This document shows positions 41,408 through 48,944 of a stretch of 64,000 nucleotides of DNA, one piece after another. The position numbers and the translations under genes were made by a program. Every line of letters starts with the position of its first letter. The stretch's first letter is position 1. A model generated the notes under the pieces. That model searched no databases. It saw only the letters and a list, made by a program, of their open reading frames with translations, and was not told where the DNA came from. Source of the stretch: Serratia quinivorans (GTDB taxonomy: Bacteria; Pseudomonadota; Gammaproteobacteria; Enterobacterales; Enterobacteriaceae); NCBI RefSeq assembly GCF_946227985.1, contig NZ_CAMKGL010000001.1:1550001-1614000 (forward strand), given 5' to 3'.

Positions 41408-41956
41408 ATGCGTATTTTAAGCGGTGGTTTACTGCTCTGGATGATAACGCCGCCAGTACTGGGCGACACCGGCGTCAACGATCAGCAAAAGACCCAGGCA
41501 ATGACCGTCAATGCGACGGTGGTAAAAGGCTGCATCCTGGGTAGCGGCAGCAGCGACGTCACCACTTTTGGCAACCTCAGCTTTGGTCAGGTCTCTTCGT
41601 TAGCCAGCAATATCAGCATCGTTTCCAGCTCCGGAGCCGGTTCCGTACTGTTTCGCTGTAATCCAGGCCTGAGCGTCACGCTGGCGCTTGGCATCGGCAA
41701 CAACGTCACCGGCTCCCTCTCCGCCGGACGCAAACTAAAAAACACCCTGACCCCAGAAACCCTGATTTATCAACTCTATCAGGACAGTAACTATTCCACC
41801 ATTTGGGGCGATGGCACCAACGGCGGCAGCACTGAGATCGTTGCTGCCACCGGTAGCACCCAGGAAATAAAAGTTTATGCCCGTTTGTTCTCGACCAGTA
41901 CCCTGCCCACCAGTGGCACTTACAGCGATACGGTCTTACTGACGGTCACTTATTAG
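41408..41956 (+). CDS. Spore coat U domain pilin, minor subunit (CsuB-like)
   Basis: 182 residues from ATG 41408, with signal peptide (MRILSGGLLLWMITPPVLG) and an SCPU domain (VVKGCILGSGSSDV; SVLFRCNPGLSVTLALG; TYSDTVLLTVTY). A TTG four codons earlier is in frame but less likely. Third tandem pilin, probably an adaptor near the tip. Confidence 0.82.
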   Translation: MRILSGGLLLWMITPPVLGDTGVNDQQKTQAMTVNATVVKGCILGSGSSDVTTFGNLSFGQVSSLASNISIVSSSGAGSVLFRCNPGLSVTLALGIGNNVTGSLSAGRKLKNTLTPETLIYQLYQDSNYSTIWGDGTNGGSTEIVAATGSTQEIKVYARLFSTSTLPTSGTYSDTVLLTVTY

Positions 41957-41979
41957 TATTTTGAAATAAGGATTTAGCC

Positions 41980-42744
41980 ATGCGTATACCCTTCCGACTG
42001 CCATTGACGGCAGCGCTGCTGATTGTCGGCCAACAACAGGCGCTTGCCGCCGCCTCGATCCTGATTTGGCCCATTGATCCGGTAATTGAAGATCAACAGC
42101 CCGCAACGGCGCTGTGGCTGGAAAACCGCGACTCAAAACCCGTCTATATGCAAGTTCGCGTACTCGGCTGGAAGCAAACCGCCGGCAAAGACGATTACAG
42201 CAACCAGAGCGAAGTGATCGCCAGCCCGCCGGTTGCCTCTATTGCCCCTGGCAAACGCCAACTGATCCGGCTGGTTAAGCAAACCCCGCCGCCTGCCGGC
42301 CAGGAGCGTGCATACCGTATTCTGATTGATGAAGTCCCGGTGAAAGATTCTGGCAACCCATCCGCACCCGATGGTGCACAAATGGGATTGAAATTCCAGA
42401 TGCGCTATTCGGTACCGCTGTTTGTCAGCGGCAAGGGTGTCTGGACCAAGCAGGATTCAGAGAAGCCGCGCGATTATGCCACCGCCAGCCAACCACAACT
42501 CAGCTACCGCCTGTTGCAGCAAAGCAGCCAGCGCTGGCTGGAGGTACGCAACCAGGGCATCGTCCACGCGCGCATATCCAAAGTGACGATGCAAGGGAAG
42601 ACGCTCAATGCCGGCCTGATGGGTTACGTGTTGCCCGGATCGCAGATGCGCTTTGCCGTACCGGCCTCTGGCAGCTTCAGCAGCGGTCAACTGCAGGCCA
42701 CGGTCAACGACAATAAACGGCCAATAACCCTGCCTGCTTACTGA
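41980..42744 (+). CDS. Archaic-type pilus periplasmic chaperone (CsuC-like)
   Basis: 254 residues with signal peptide (to QQALAA) and PapD-like two-domain fold. The N-terminal strand ASILIWPIDPVIEDQQPATALWLEN, the IAPGKRQLIRLVKQ motif with the conserved basic pair and the DEVPV-type segment are typical of pilus chaperones. Donor-strand capping of the SCPU subunits is the expected role. AAGGA lies nine bases before the ATG. Confidence 0.88.
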   Translation: MRIPFRLPLTAALLIVGQQQALAAASILIWPIDPVIEDQQPATALWLENRDSKPVYMQVRVLGWKQTAGKDDYSNQSEVIASPPVASIAPGKRQLIRLVKQTPPPAGQERAYRILIDEVPVKDSGNPSAPDGAQMGLKFQMRYSVPLFVSGKGVWTKQDSEKPRDYATASQPQLSYRLLQQSSQRWLEVRNQGIVHARISKVTMQGKTLNAGLMGYVLPGSQMRFAVPASGSFSSGQLQATVNDNKRPITLPAY

Positions 42745-42751
42745 GTGTCAG

Positions 42752-45244
42752 GTGCCGTTAACCAGGATACCCTCACCCAGGCGTAACGGGTTCGGGCTGA
42801 AGCCGTTAGCCTTCGCCGTACTCTGCGCAGTGGCCACGCCGTGGCCACCGTACGCCTGCGCCGATGATTTACCGCCCCCGCCCAGCGCCATCAGCATGCC
42901 GGATACCACCTTGTATCTGGAGCCGGTGGTCAATGGTCGTCAGACCGGAAAGGTGGTACCGGTCAACTACCGAGGCGGCCACTATTACCTCACGCCGCAA
43001 CAATTGCTCGATGCAGGCCTGCCGGTCGCGGATAAACAGGCGAAAGAAATTGCGGTCGACCAATTGGAGAAGGTTGACGTCACCTACAGCGGCGACACCC
43101 AGCAGTTGATGATCAACGTCCCCAACGACTGGTTACCCAATCAGAAATTCAACGCTCAAAACCCGTTGGATCGGCTGCCGGCACAAAGCAGCCTCGGTCT
43201 ATTGTTCAATTATGATATTTATGCCAGTCAAAGCAGCGCTAGCGGCCAGCCAGGCTACCTTTCCGCCTGGAGTGAACAGCGGATGTTCGACGGCTTTGGC
43301 GTGGTATCCAACACCGGCATTTTCCGCGGCAGCTTTAACAACGGTGCCAACACCAGTGATCAGGGCAACCGCTATATCCGCTACGACAGCCAGTGGCGCT
43401 ATAACGATGATGAACGTCTGCTCAGCTATACCGCCGGCGACCTCGCCACCGGTGCCCTGACCTGGAGCAGCTCGGTGCGTATCGGCGGCGTCCAGCTGGC
43501 ACGTAATTTTGCCTCACGCCCGGATCTGATTACCTATCCGCTGCCGCAGTTTTCCGGCCAGGCAGCGCTGCCCAGCAGCGTCGATCTGTATATCAACAGC
43601 TATAAAAACAGCAGCACCAGCGTTAACCCTGGCCCTTTCACCCTCAATACCGTGCCCTACATTAACGGCGCCGGGCAGGCCACGGTAGTGACTACCGATG
43701 CGCTGGGCCGACAAGTCAGCACCGTGGTGCCATTTTATGTCGCCAGTAATCTGTTGCAGGCCGGCATGAGCGATTTCAGCCTGTCCAGCGGAGCGCTACG
43801 GCGCAATTATGGTATTAATTCAGCCGATTATGGACAATGGGTGGCCAGTGGCAGTGGGCGTTACGGCGTCACGGATTGGTTAACTTTGGAAGGTCGCGCC
43901 GAAGGTGCCGCAGAGTTGGCAGTGGGCGGCGCAGGGGCCAATATTCGGGTTGGTCAGTGGGGGGTATTTAATGCCTCTTACAGCTACAGTCAGGCCGGCG
44001 ACAATGCCTTTAACGATTATCAACCTTCGCAGCAGCGCAACTACTACGATCCGCTGACCGGTCAACCCATCCCTCAGCCCGACACGCAGCCGGTCTATCA
44101 ATACAGCACCAACCATGGCGATCAGAGCAGCATCGGCTACACCTACAGCAATCGCTATTACAGCCTGAATGCCCAGCGCATCCTGCGCAGTGCGGGTTTT
44201 GGCGATATTTCGGTGTATAAAAGCGACTATCGCCTGAGCCGCCGTACCGATCAACTGACCGGCAGTATTGGTCTGAACCGATTCGGTAGCATCGGTGCCG
44301 GCTATTTCGATGTACGCGATGCCATTGGCCTGCGTACTCGCCTGGTTAACTTCTCTTACAGCATTTCACTGTGGCGCAATACCAGCCTGTATGCGTCAGT
44401 GAACCGCGAAATCGGCAGCAGCGGCTACAGCGCCCAGCTGCAACTGTCTATCCCCTTCGACAGTTGGGGTACCGCCAGCGTCAGCGCCTCACGTGACAAT
44501 GAAAACCGCTGGAACCAACGCGTCAGCTACAGCCGCGCCGCGCCGACCGATGGCGGTTTGGGCTGGAACCTGGCCTATGCCGATGGACAAAGCAGCGAAA
44601 GCTATACCCAGGCCGACATCACCTGGCGCACCCGCCTGCTCGAAGCCCGCGGGGGGATGTACGGCAACAGCGATGATTACACCCGCTGGGGCGAAGTGAG
44701 CGGTTCACTGGTGGCGATGCAAGGCGATCTGTACGCCACCAACACCATCAACGATGCTTTTGCTCTGATCTCTACCGACGGCTACCCGGACATTCCGGTA
44801 CGCTATGAAAATCAGTTAATTGGCGTGACCAACGCCAAAGGCTATTTGCTGGTGCCGACCGTCACCTCCTATTACCACGCCAAATTCCAGATCGATCCGC
44901 TCAATCTGCCGGCAGACGTGGCGGTTCCCAGCGTGGAGAAAACCGTGGCTGTCCGCGATCACAGCGGTTTCCTGGTCGATTTTCCTGTCCAGCAAATCTC
45001 CGCCGCCGACATAAAACTGGTCGACACACAAGGGAAACCGCTGGCCAACGGCAGCGAAGTCGCGGTTATAGGTACCAACCAGCAAAGCTATGTCGGCTGG
45101 GATGGCATGGTCTATGTGGATCCGGTGCAACAGCAAAACCGCCTGAGCGTCATTCCGGCCGACGGCAGCGCCCCCTGTCAGGCGCAGTTTAGCCTGACCA
45201 AAACCCAGGGGATCCAAAGCATCGGGCCCATTGTTTGCCAGTAA
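42752..45244 (+). CDS. Archaic-type pilus outer membrane usher (CsuD-like)
   Basis: 830-residue usher with signal peptide ending about residue 36 (PYACADD). It has an N-terminal chaperone-binding domain, a long beta-barrel rich in Tyr/Ser (residues about 130-690), and C-terminal domains (VPSVEKTVAVRDHSGFLVDFPV; GSAPCQAQFSL). It secretes and assembles the pilus across the outer membrane. Start is GTG 42752, only seven bases after the chaperone stop. The size is typical of the archaic (sigma) usher class. Confidence 0.88.
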   Translation: MPLTRIPSPRRNGFGLKPLAFAVLCAVATPWPPYACADDLPPPPSAISMPDTTLYLEPVVNGRQTGKVVPVNYRGGHYYLTPQQLLDAGLPVADKQAKEIAVDQLEKVDVTYSGDTQQLMINVPNDWLPNQKFNAQNPLDRLPAQSSLGLLFNYDIYASQSSASGQPGYLSAWSEQRMFDGFGVVSNTGIFRGSFNNGANTSDQGNRYIRYDSQWRYNDDERLLSYTAGDLATGALTWSSSVRIGGVQLARNFASRPDLITYPLPQFSGQAALPSSVDLYINSYKNSSTSVNPGPFTLNTVPYINGAGQATVVTTDALGRQVSTVVPFYVASNLLQAGMSDFSLSSGALRRNYGINSADYGQWVASGSGRYGVTDWLTLEGRAEGAAELAVGGAGANIRVGQWGVFNASYSYSQAGDNAFNDYQPSQQRNYYDPLTGQPIPQPDTQPVYQYSTNHGDQSSIGYTYSNRYYSLNAQRILRSAGFGDISVYKSDYRLSRRTDQLTGSIGLNRFGSIGAGYFDVRDAIGLRTRLVNFSYSISLWRNTSLYASVNREIGSSGYSAQLQLSIPFDSWGTASVSASRDNENRWNQRVSYSRAAPTDGGLGWNLAYADGQSSESYTQADITWRTRLLEARGGMYGNSDDYTRWGEVSGSLVAMQGDLYATNTINDAFALISTDGYPDIPVRYENQLIGVTNAKGYLLVPTVTSYYHAKFQIDPLNLPADVAVPSVEKTVAVRDHSGFLVDFPVQQISAADIKLVDTQGKPLANGSEVAVIGTNQQSYVGWDGMVYVDPVQQQNRLSVIPADGSAPCQAQFSLTKTQGIQSIGPIVCQ

Positions 45245-45262
45245 TTCATGATGGAGAAGAAT

Positions 45263-46195
45263 ATGATTAGTGGTTCCAAAGCGTTATTACTGGCGCTGCT
45301 GCTGCTCATCGGCCGACAAGCGCTGGCCGACTGCACCACCGCCAACGGCAGCGTCACCTTGCCAGGCAGCAGTACTTTCGCGGTTTATAATGGCTCGCTC
45401 AGCGCGCAGGGCACTGCCGGACTCAACTGCAGCGGCCTTGGCCTGTCATTGCTGACGCAAAATACCGTGACGGTGAAGATTAACTCCACCACGCACAATA
45501 TGGCGCTGGCTAATACCGACGGTTCCGGCGATACCATTCCCTATCTGATTTACCCCGATGCGAATTACCAATATCCCTATAGCGTCGGCCAAACCATCGA
45601 TTACAGTTCATTGAACCTGTTGACGCTGATCCTTATCTCCCCAAACGTCAACTTTCCGCTGTATATCAAGACCACCGCCGGGGCTAACGTCCGCTCCGGT
45701 ACCTATACCGATACCGTCAATCTGGTATGGAACTACCATATTTGCGGCCTGGGCTTGATTGGGCTGTGCATCTGGTGGGATGGCACCAATAAACCCAGTA
45801 CCGTGACAATTAGCCTGACGCTCACCAAAGACTGCCTGTTTGGCACCGCGCAAAACGTCAACTTTGGCAGCATGGCGCTGGTCGGGCAGTTTAACCCGGT
45901 GAACCAGAGCATCACCCTCACCTGCACCAAAACCGAGGGTTACAACACCTACTTTACCGACGGCAATAACCCGGTGACCGGCTGGCGACGCATGAAAAGC
46001 GGCACCAGTAACTATATGCAGTACCAAATTTACCTGCCCAACAGCACCACGGTGTGGAACAGCACCAACAAGCAAGCCGGGTCTGGTACCGGGTTAGCAC
46101 AAAGCATTCCTTACCTGGCGCAAATCAACGCTGCGCAAACCGAAGTACCGGTAGGTACCTATCAGGACAACATCAGTTTTGTGGTGGAGTATTAA
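45263..46195 (+). CDS. Two-domain spore coat U tip adhesin (CsuE-like)
   Basis: 310 residues from ATG 45263 (GGAGAAG six bases upstream; two earlier ATGs at 45248 and 45251 are in frame). Signal peptide to QALA. Two SCPU-like domains follow: residues about 20-160 (CTTANGSVTLPGS; RSGTYTDTVNLVWNY) and about 175-310 (LTLTKDCLFGTAQNVNFGS; VGTYQDNISFVVEY). The extra N-terminal domain marks the tip adhesin, which in CsuE binds hydrophobic surfaces and drives biofilm on plastics. Last gene of the cluster. Confidence 0.85.
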   Translation: MISGSKALLLALLLLIGRQALADCTTANGSVTLPGSSTFAVYNGSLSAQGTAGLNCSGLGLSLLTQNTVTVKINSTTHNMALANTDGSGDTIPYLIYPDANYQYPYSVGQTIDYSSLNLLTLILISPNVNFPLYIKTTAGANVRSGTYTDTVNLVWNYHICGLGLIGLCIWWDGTNKPSTVTISLTLTKDCLFGTAQNVNFGSMALVGQFNPVNQSITLTCTKTEGYNTYFTDGNNPVTGWRRMKSGTSNYMQYQIYLPNSTTVWNSTNKQAGSGTGLAQSIPYLAQINAAQTEVPVGTYQDNISFVVEY

Positions 46196-46332
46196 GCCCG
46201 GCCGGTAGCCACGGATCGTTAATGTTGCCAGCCTGTATTTTTTATGTGGCATTTTTTGCTCATTTGACTATGCTGATGAAGACGGCCTCAACTGGTCACA
46301 CCTCATACCAGCAGATCAAACAAGGAGTTCCA

Positions 46333-46572
46333 ATGGGCAAAAACGTGGTAAAAATAGGCAGTTTCGAGGTCGACGATGCGCATTTGTCCTCCTCGCCCGA
46401 GCAGGCCAGTACGCTGGCGATCCCTTGCAAGTCGGATCCCGATCTGTGCATGCAGTTAGACGGTTGGGATGAGCACACCAGCATCCCGGCGATACTCGAT
46501 GGCAAGCAATCGCTGCTGTATAAACAACATTACGATCGGCAAAGCGATGCCTGGGTGATGCGATTGGAATGA
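46333..46572 (+). CDS. yebV: YebV family small protein (79 aa)
   Basis: 79 residues, matching E. coli YebV (78) through SIPCKSDPDLCMQLD-like and YDQQSDAWIMRL-like segments (here IPCKSDPDLCMQLDGWDEHTS and YDRQSDAWVMRLE). Function unknown. In E. coli it follows rsmF directly. Shine-Dalgarno AAGGAG nine bases before ATG 46333. Confidence 0.93.
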   Translation: MGKNVVKIGSFEVDDAHLSSSPEQASTLAIPCKSDPDLCMQLDGWDEHTSIPAILDGKQSLLYKQHYDRQSDAWVMRLE

Positions 46573-46589
46573 ACGACGACAAACTGAAG

Positions 46590-46628
46590 AACGCGCGGTG
46601 TCCCCTCAGGAGCACGGCGCGTTTTTTT
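46590..46628 (+). terminator. Terminator of yebV
   Basis: Stem AACGCGC / GCGCGTT with an inner GTG/CAC pairing and T7 tract at 46622-46628. The T tract reaches the stop codon of the convergent peptidase gene. Confidence 0.85.
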
Positions 46629-47229
46629 ATGTGATAGCAATACCACGGCCGGCGAAGAATCGACCAAAGCTGCTCAGCGGCAAAGTTACCTGTTGGCGCG
46701 TAGCCGGGCTGTCACCGGAAGGATTGTGAAAAGTCACACCGTCCCCCTCAACCGCGGTAACCAGCACCAGATGGCCGCCCCGCTGCGGTGGCGTTTGCTC
46801 GGGCCGGCGAATGCCGGGATGTACCGAGGCGATAAAATAACGCCGTTGCGCCAGTAACTGTGGCAACGTTGCTACCTCAACACCGACCCGCACCTCGGCC
46901 TCCAGGGCAAATTGCTCACGCACATAGTCGACAAATGGCGCGTAGATCAGCCCCTTGATACGCTCACCTTCCCGCACGTAAGCGCCGTACGGCAGACTGC
47001 GGCGAGCCAGTTCCAGCAGCGACGGCGCATCCCCATCGCGATGGGTCAGCACCATTTTCAGGCAGGCCATGCCACAGACGTGATTGGCCCACTCGATATA
47101 TTCCGCCCGATCGCGTGCGCCACTGAGCGCCCAGTTGACATCGTCCGCCAGCGTCGCTCGACCGGCAATCAGCGCAGCGGCCAGTTCGGGCGTCGCCCAT
47201 TGACAGACGTAAGGGACAGAGGAGGTCAA
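46627..47229 (-). CDS. C39-like (papain-fold) peptidase family protein, TTG start
   Basis: 200 residues with papain-like signatures in C39 order: Cys52 in NHVCGMACLKMV, His153 in GGHLVLVTAV and Asn169 in HNPSG. C39-like domains cleave double-Gly leaders or act as bacteriocin or peptidoglycan peptidases; here there is no transporter. No signal peptide is seen, so it may be cytoplasmic. The only start keeping the full fold is TTG 47229, one base after the ASCH gene stop, suggesting coupled translation. Confidence 0.72.
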   Translation of the reverse strand: MTSSVPYVCQWATPELAAALIAGRATLADDVNWALSGARDRAEYIEWANHVCGMACLKMVLTHRDGDAPSLLELARRSLPYGAYVREGERIKGLIYAPFVDYVREQFALEAEVRVGVEVATLPQLLAQRRYFIASVHPGIRRPEQTPPQRGGHLVLVTAVEGDGVTFHNPSGDSPATRQQVTLPLSSFGRFFAGRGIAIT

Positions 47230-47230
47230 A

Positions 47231-47623
47231 TCAGAAAGTCTCTGCCACTTTGAAATTCATCAGTACCAGCGTCATATCCGGTGAGAACAGCTCATATTCT
47301 TCAAAGAAGCTTTGCAGCTCTTTACGCCAGTAGGCCAGGGAACGGTCACCCTCACCTTCGGCAAAAGCATGGGCCTCATCAACCTGATCGTAGGTTTTCA
47401 TTTCAACCGACGTCAGCTCTACCGCACACACCGGCTCGCCTTTACCATCAACCACCACAAATACATCACCGGCCAGCGGGATGCCTTCACCGTCAAGATT
47501 GGCGCAGGTGGCCGTCTTGGTACCGTTGAGGATCAGTTTGACTACCTCATCGGCCTGTTGCTCGGTGTTGCCAAACGCCCAACGTTCGGTGTTTTCGTAT
47601 TTCTTCGGAATTTCGTTCGCCAT
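47231..47623 (-). CDS. ASCH domain protein
   Basis: 130 residues with ASCH features: the GTKTATCANLDGEGIPLAGDVFVVVDGKGEPVCAVE core starting near residue 34, then a C-terminal YWRKELQSFFEEYEL helix. ASCH proteins bind RNA or modified nucleosides; some are ribonucleases or acylcytidine amidohydrolases. The in-frame ATG at 47623 has AAGG at good spacing; ATG 47629 is too close. Its start lies about 200 bases from the small-ORF cluster, which is divergently transcribed. Confidence 0.82.
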   Translation of the reverse strand: MANEIPKKYENTERWAFGNTEQQADEVVKLILNGTKTATCANLDGEGIPLAGDVFVVVDGKGEPVCAVELTSVEMKTYDQVDEAHAFAEGEGDRSLAYWRKELQSFFEEYELFSPDMTLVLMNFKVAETF

Positions 47624-47823
47624 TGCCATACCTTTATTGAATGAATCATTGTGCAGACAGAATAGTACAACGTATTCCCCGCTGCCTGCACCTGCCGAAT
47701 TCACCCTCAATCTTCTAATCCCACAGCTTTACAGGCTATTTACGGTAAATCCCTGTGCCTGCACCTGGACAACAGGCATACTGTGGACGCAATTCACTCC
47801 ATGGCTATCGACCAGGTGGCAAA

Positions 47824-47931
47824 ATGAAGCATGACGACCAAAATTCCGATGACACTTTCAGCGCATTGTTAAAGGTGCTGGCAGTAGTGGTAATTGCTAT
47901 CTTTATTATCGCCGTCTGGTATTTCAGCTGA
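47824..47931 (+). CDS. Tiny single-pass membrane protein 1 (35 aa)
   Basis: ATG preceded by AGGTGG at six bases. Hydrophilic start (MKHDDQNSDDTFSALLK), then one hydrophobic helix (VLAVVVIAIFIIAVWYFS) to the end. First of three tandem ORFs of the same style, spaced 21 and 18 bases apart. Family not recognised. Too short for usual gene calling. Confidence 0.6.
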   Translation: MKHDDQNSDDTFSALLKVLAVVVIAIFIIAVWYFS

Positions 47932-47952
47932 TCGGCAAAACAGGAGGCCACA

Positions 47953-48060
47953 TTGGCAACCAAACGCATGCGTACCAAGCACTGGAAGATGTTTTTGATA
48001 CTGTTGCTGATCTGTCTCGCTCTGCTGTTATTGCGCTGGGCGGCGATAGTCTTTGGCTAA
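47953..48060 (+). CDS. Tiny single-pass membrane protein 2 (35 aa, TTG start)
   Basis: TTG 47953 with an excellent AGGAGG five bases upstream; ATG 47968 is the alternative. Basic N-terminus (ATKRMRTKHWK) followed by one hydrophobic helix (MFLILLLICLALLLLRW). The positive-inside pattern suggests a cytoplasmic N-terminus. Second of three tandem tiny ORFs. Confidence 0.6.
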   Translation: MATKRMRTKHWKMFLILLLICLALLLLRWAAIVFG

Positions 48061-48078
48061 TGGCAGGGAGCAAAACAG

Positions 48079-48216
48079 ATGGCAAAACGAAACGGCAACG
48101 GGGTACAGATCGCCTTACTGCTGCTGGCGCTGGTGATTTTGGTCTGCGGTATATTGATGATCACCACCGAGCTGGGTCATCAGGTACTCGAAGAGATAGA
48201 CGATATTCTCGAGTAA
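48079..48216 (+). CDS. Tiny single-pass membrane protein 3 (45 aa)
   Basis: ATG 48079 preceded by GGGAG. Basic start (MAKRNGNG), one hydrophobic helix (IALLLLALVILVCGILMI) and an acidic tail (EEIDDILE). Third of the tandem set; ends 34 bases before the stop of the opposing small gene. Confidence 0.6.
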   Translation: MAKRNGNGVQIALLLLALVILVCGILMITTELGHQVLEEIDDILE

Positions 48217-48249
48217 TGCCAGTGCGGCCGGACACTGGCTCACACCACC

Positions 48250-48417
48250 TTATCCACGTTCCCGTGCCGCGGGTTGTTTGCTTTCCGGCTCCAACAGCTC
48301 GCGCAAATAGGCAATCCGCGCCTCCCCTTGCGGCAACCACAGGCGAAACAGCCAATGTGGCACTTCTGCCGGCTGGCTCCGGCGGTGGTACACAGCCAGT
48401 TGTTCAATCAGTTTCAT
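48250..48417 (-). CDS. Small soluble hypothetical protein (55 aa)
   Basis: From ATG 48417 (GGAGG seven bases upstream, an additional ATG at 48420) the frame gives MKLIEQLAVYHRRSQ, then WLFRLWLPQGEARIAYLRELLEPES and a basic end. No membrane segment and no family recognised. The strong ribosome site and amphipathic helices make it a likely real gene. It converges on the tiny membrane ORFs. Confidence 0.6.
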   Translation of the reverse strand: MKLIEQLAVYHRRSQPAEVPHWLFRLWLPQGEARIAYLRELLEPESKQPAARERG

Positions 48418-48585
48418 CATTCACCCTCCACAGTATCGACACTGTCAGTATTGGGTGAAAAAACCAGAAGAAATACTGATGGCTTATTTTTTATGCTTCC
48501 TGATTTAACATTGTGCGATCGGTACGGTGGCGAACCCCAGGCTCAACTGTTACATTGACCAAAAATCACCCAGCCGAGGTAAACG

Positions 48586-48795
48586 ATGATGTTCTCGGAG
48601 CAGGAGATAAAACCCGTGTGGGATGAAGTGGCTCGCTTGATCGGCGACAGCGTGATGCAGTTACGCCATCGTGGCGAGGTTTTATCAGTAGAAACGTTGG
48701 CGAAACACCTGGCACAGCAACTGGCCGATTGTCACGATATTGAACGCCGGATCCTGATTGGTGCCGCGATCAACATGCTGAAAGATGGAAAATGA
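48586..48795 (+). CDS. Small hypothetical protein (69 aa)
   Basis: ATG 48586 (or the next codon, ATG 48589) after GAGGT. Mostly helical, soluble product (VWDEVARLIGDSVMQL; VETLAKHLAQQLADCHDIERRILIGAAINML). No family recognised with certainty. Its stop codon overlaps the left arm of a 12-bp hairpin. Divergent from the 55-residue ORF. Confidence 0.65.
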   Translation: MMFSEQEIKPVWDEVARLIGDSVMQLRHRGEVLSVETLAKHLAQQLADCHDIERRILIGAAINMLKDGK

Positions 48796-48822
48796 ATCGC
48801 CAACCTAAAAGGTTGGCGATTC
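48794..48822. terminator. Hairpin at the end of the 69-aa gene
   Basis: Perfect 12-bp repeat GAATCGCCAACC / GGTTGGCGATTC with a five-base loop. No T run, so it may act as a weak or Rho-linked terminator or stabilise the mRNA end. Confidence 0.5.
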
Positions 48823-48944
48823 AGCAGAAGCCCGAGGTATGCAAGCCCGGCCTTCTGTACGTAATTATGTCAGGCTAACATGACGGAATTAATAGGAATT
48901 GTCGGGTTTTCCTCAAAATACCGAATTTTTATTGCTATCTGGCC

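Noticed and set aside
40357-41956. Phage or IS signature at the pilus cluster border
   Set aside because: No transposase, integrase, tRNA or flanking direct repeats were recognised around 40080-40356 or 46196-46332.
46054-46572. 172-codon frame containing yebV
   Set aside because: The extra N-terminal part overlaps the end of the adhesin gene; the YebV homology and ribosome site place the start at 46333.
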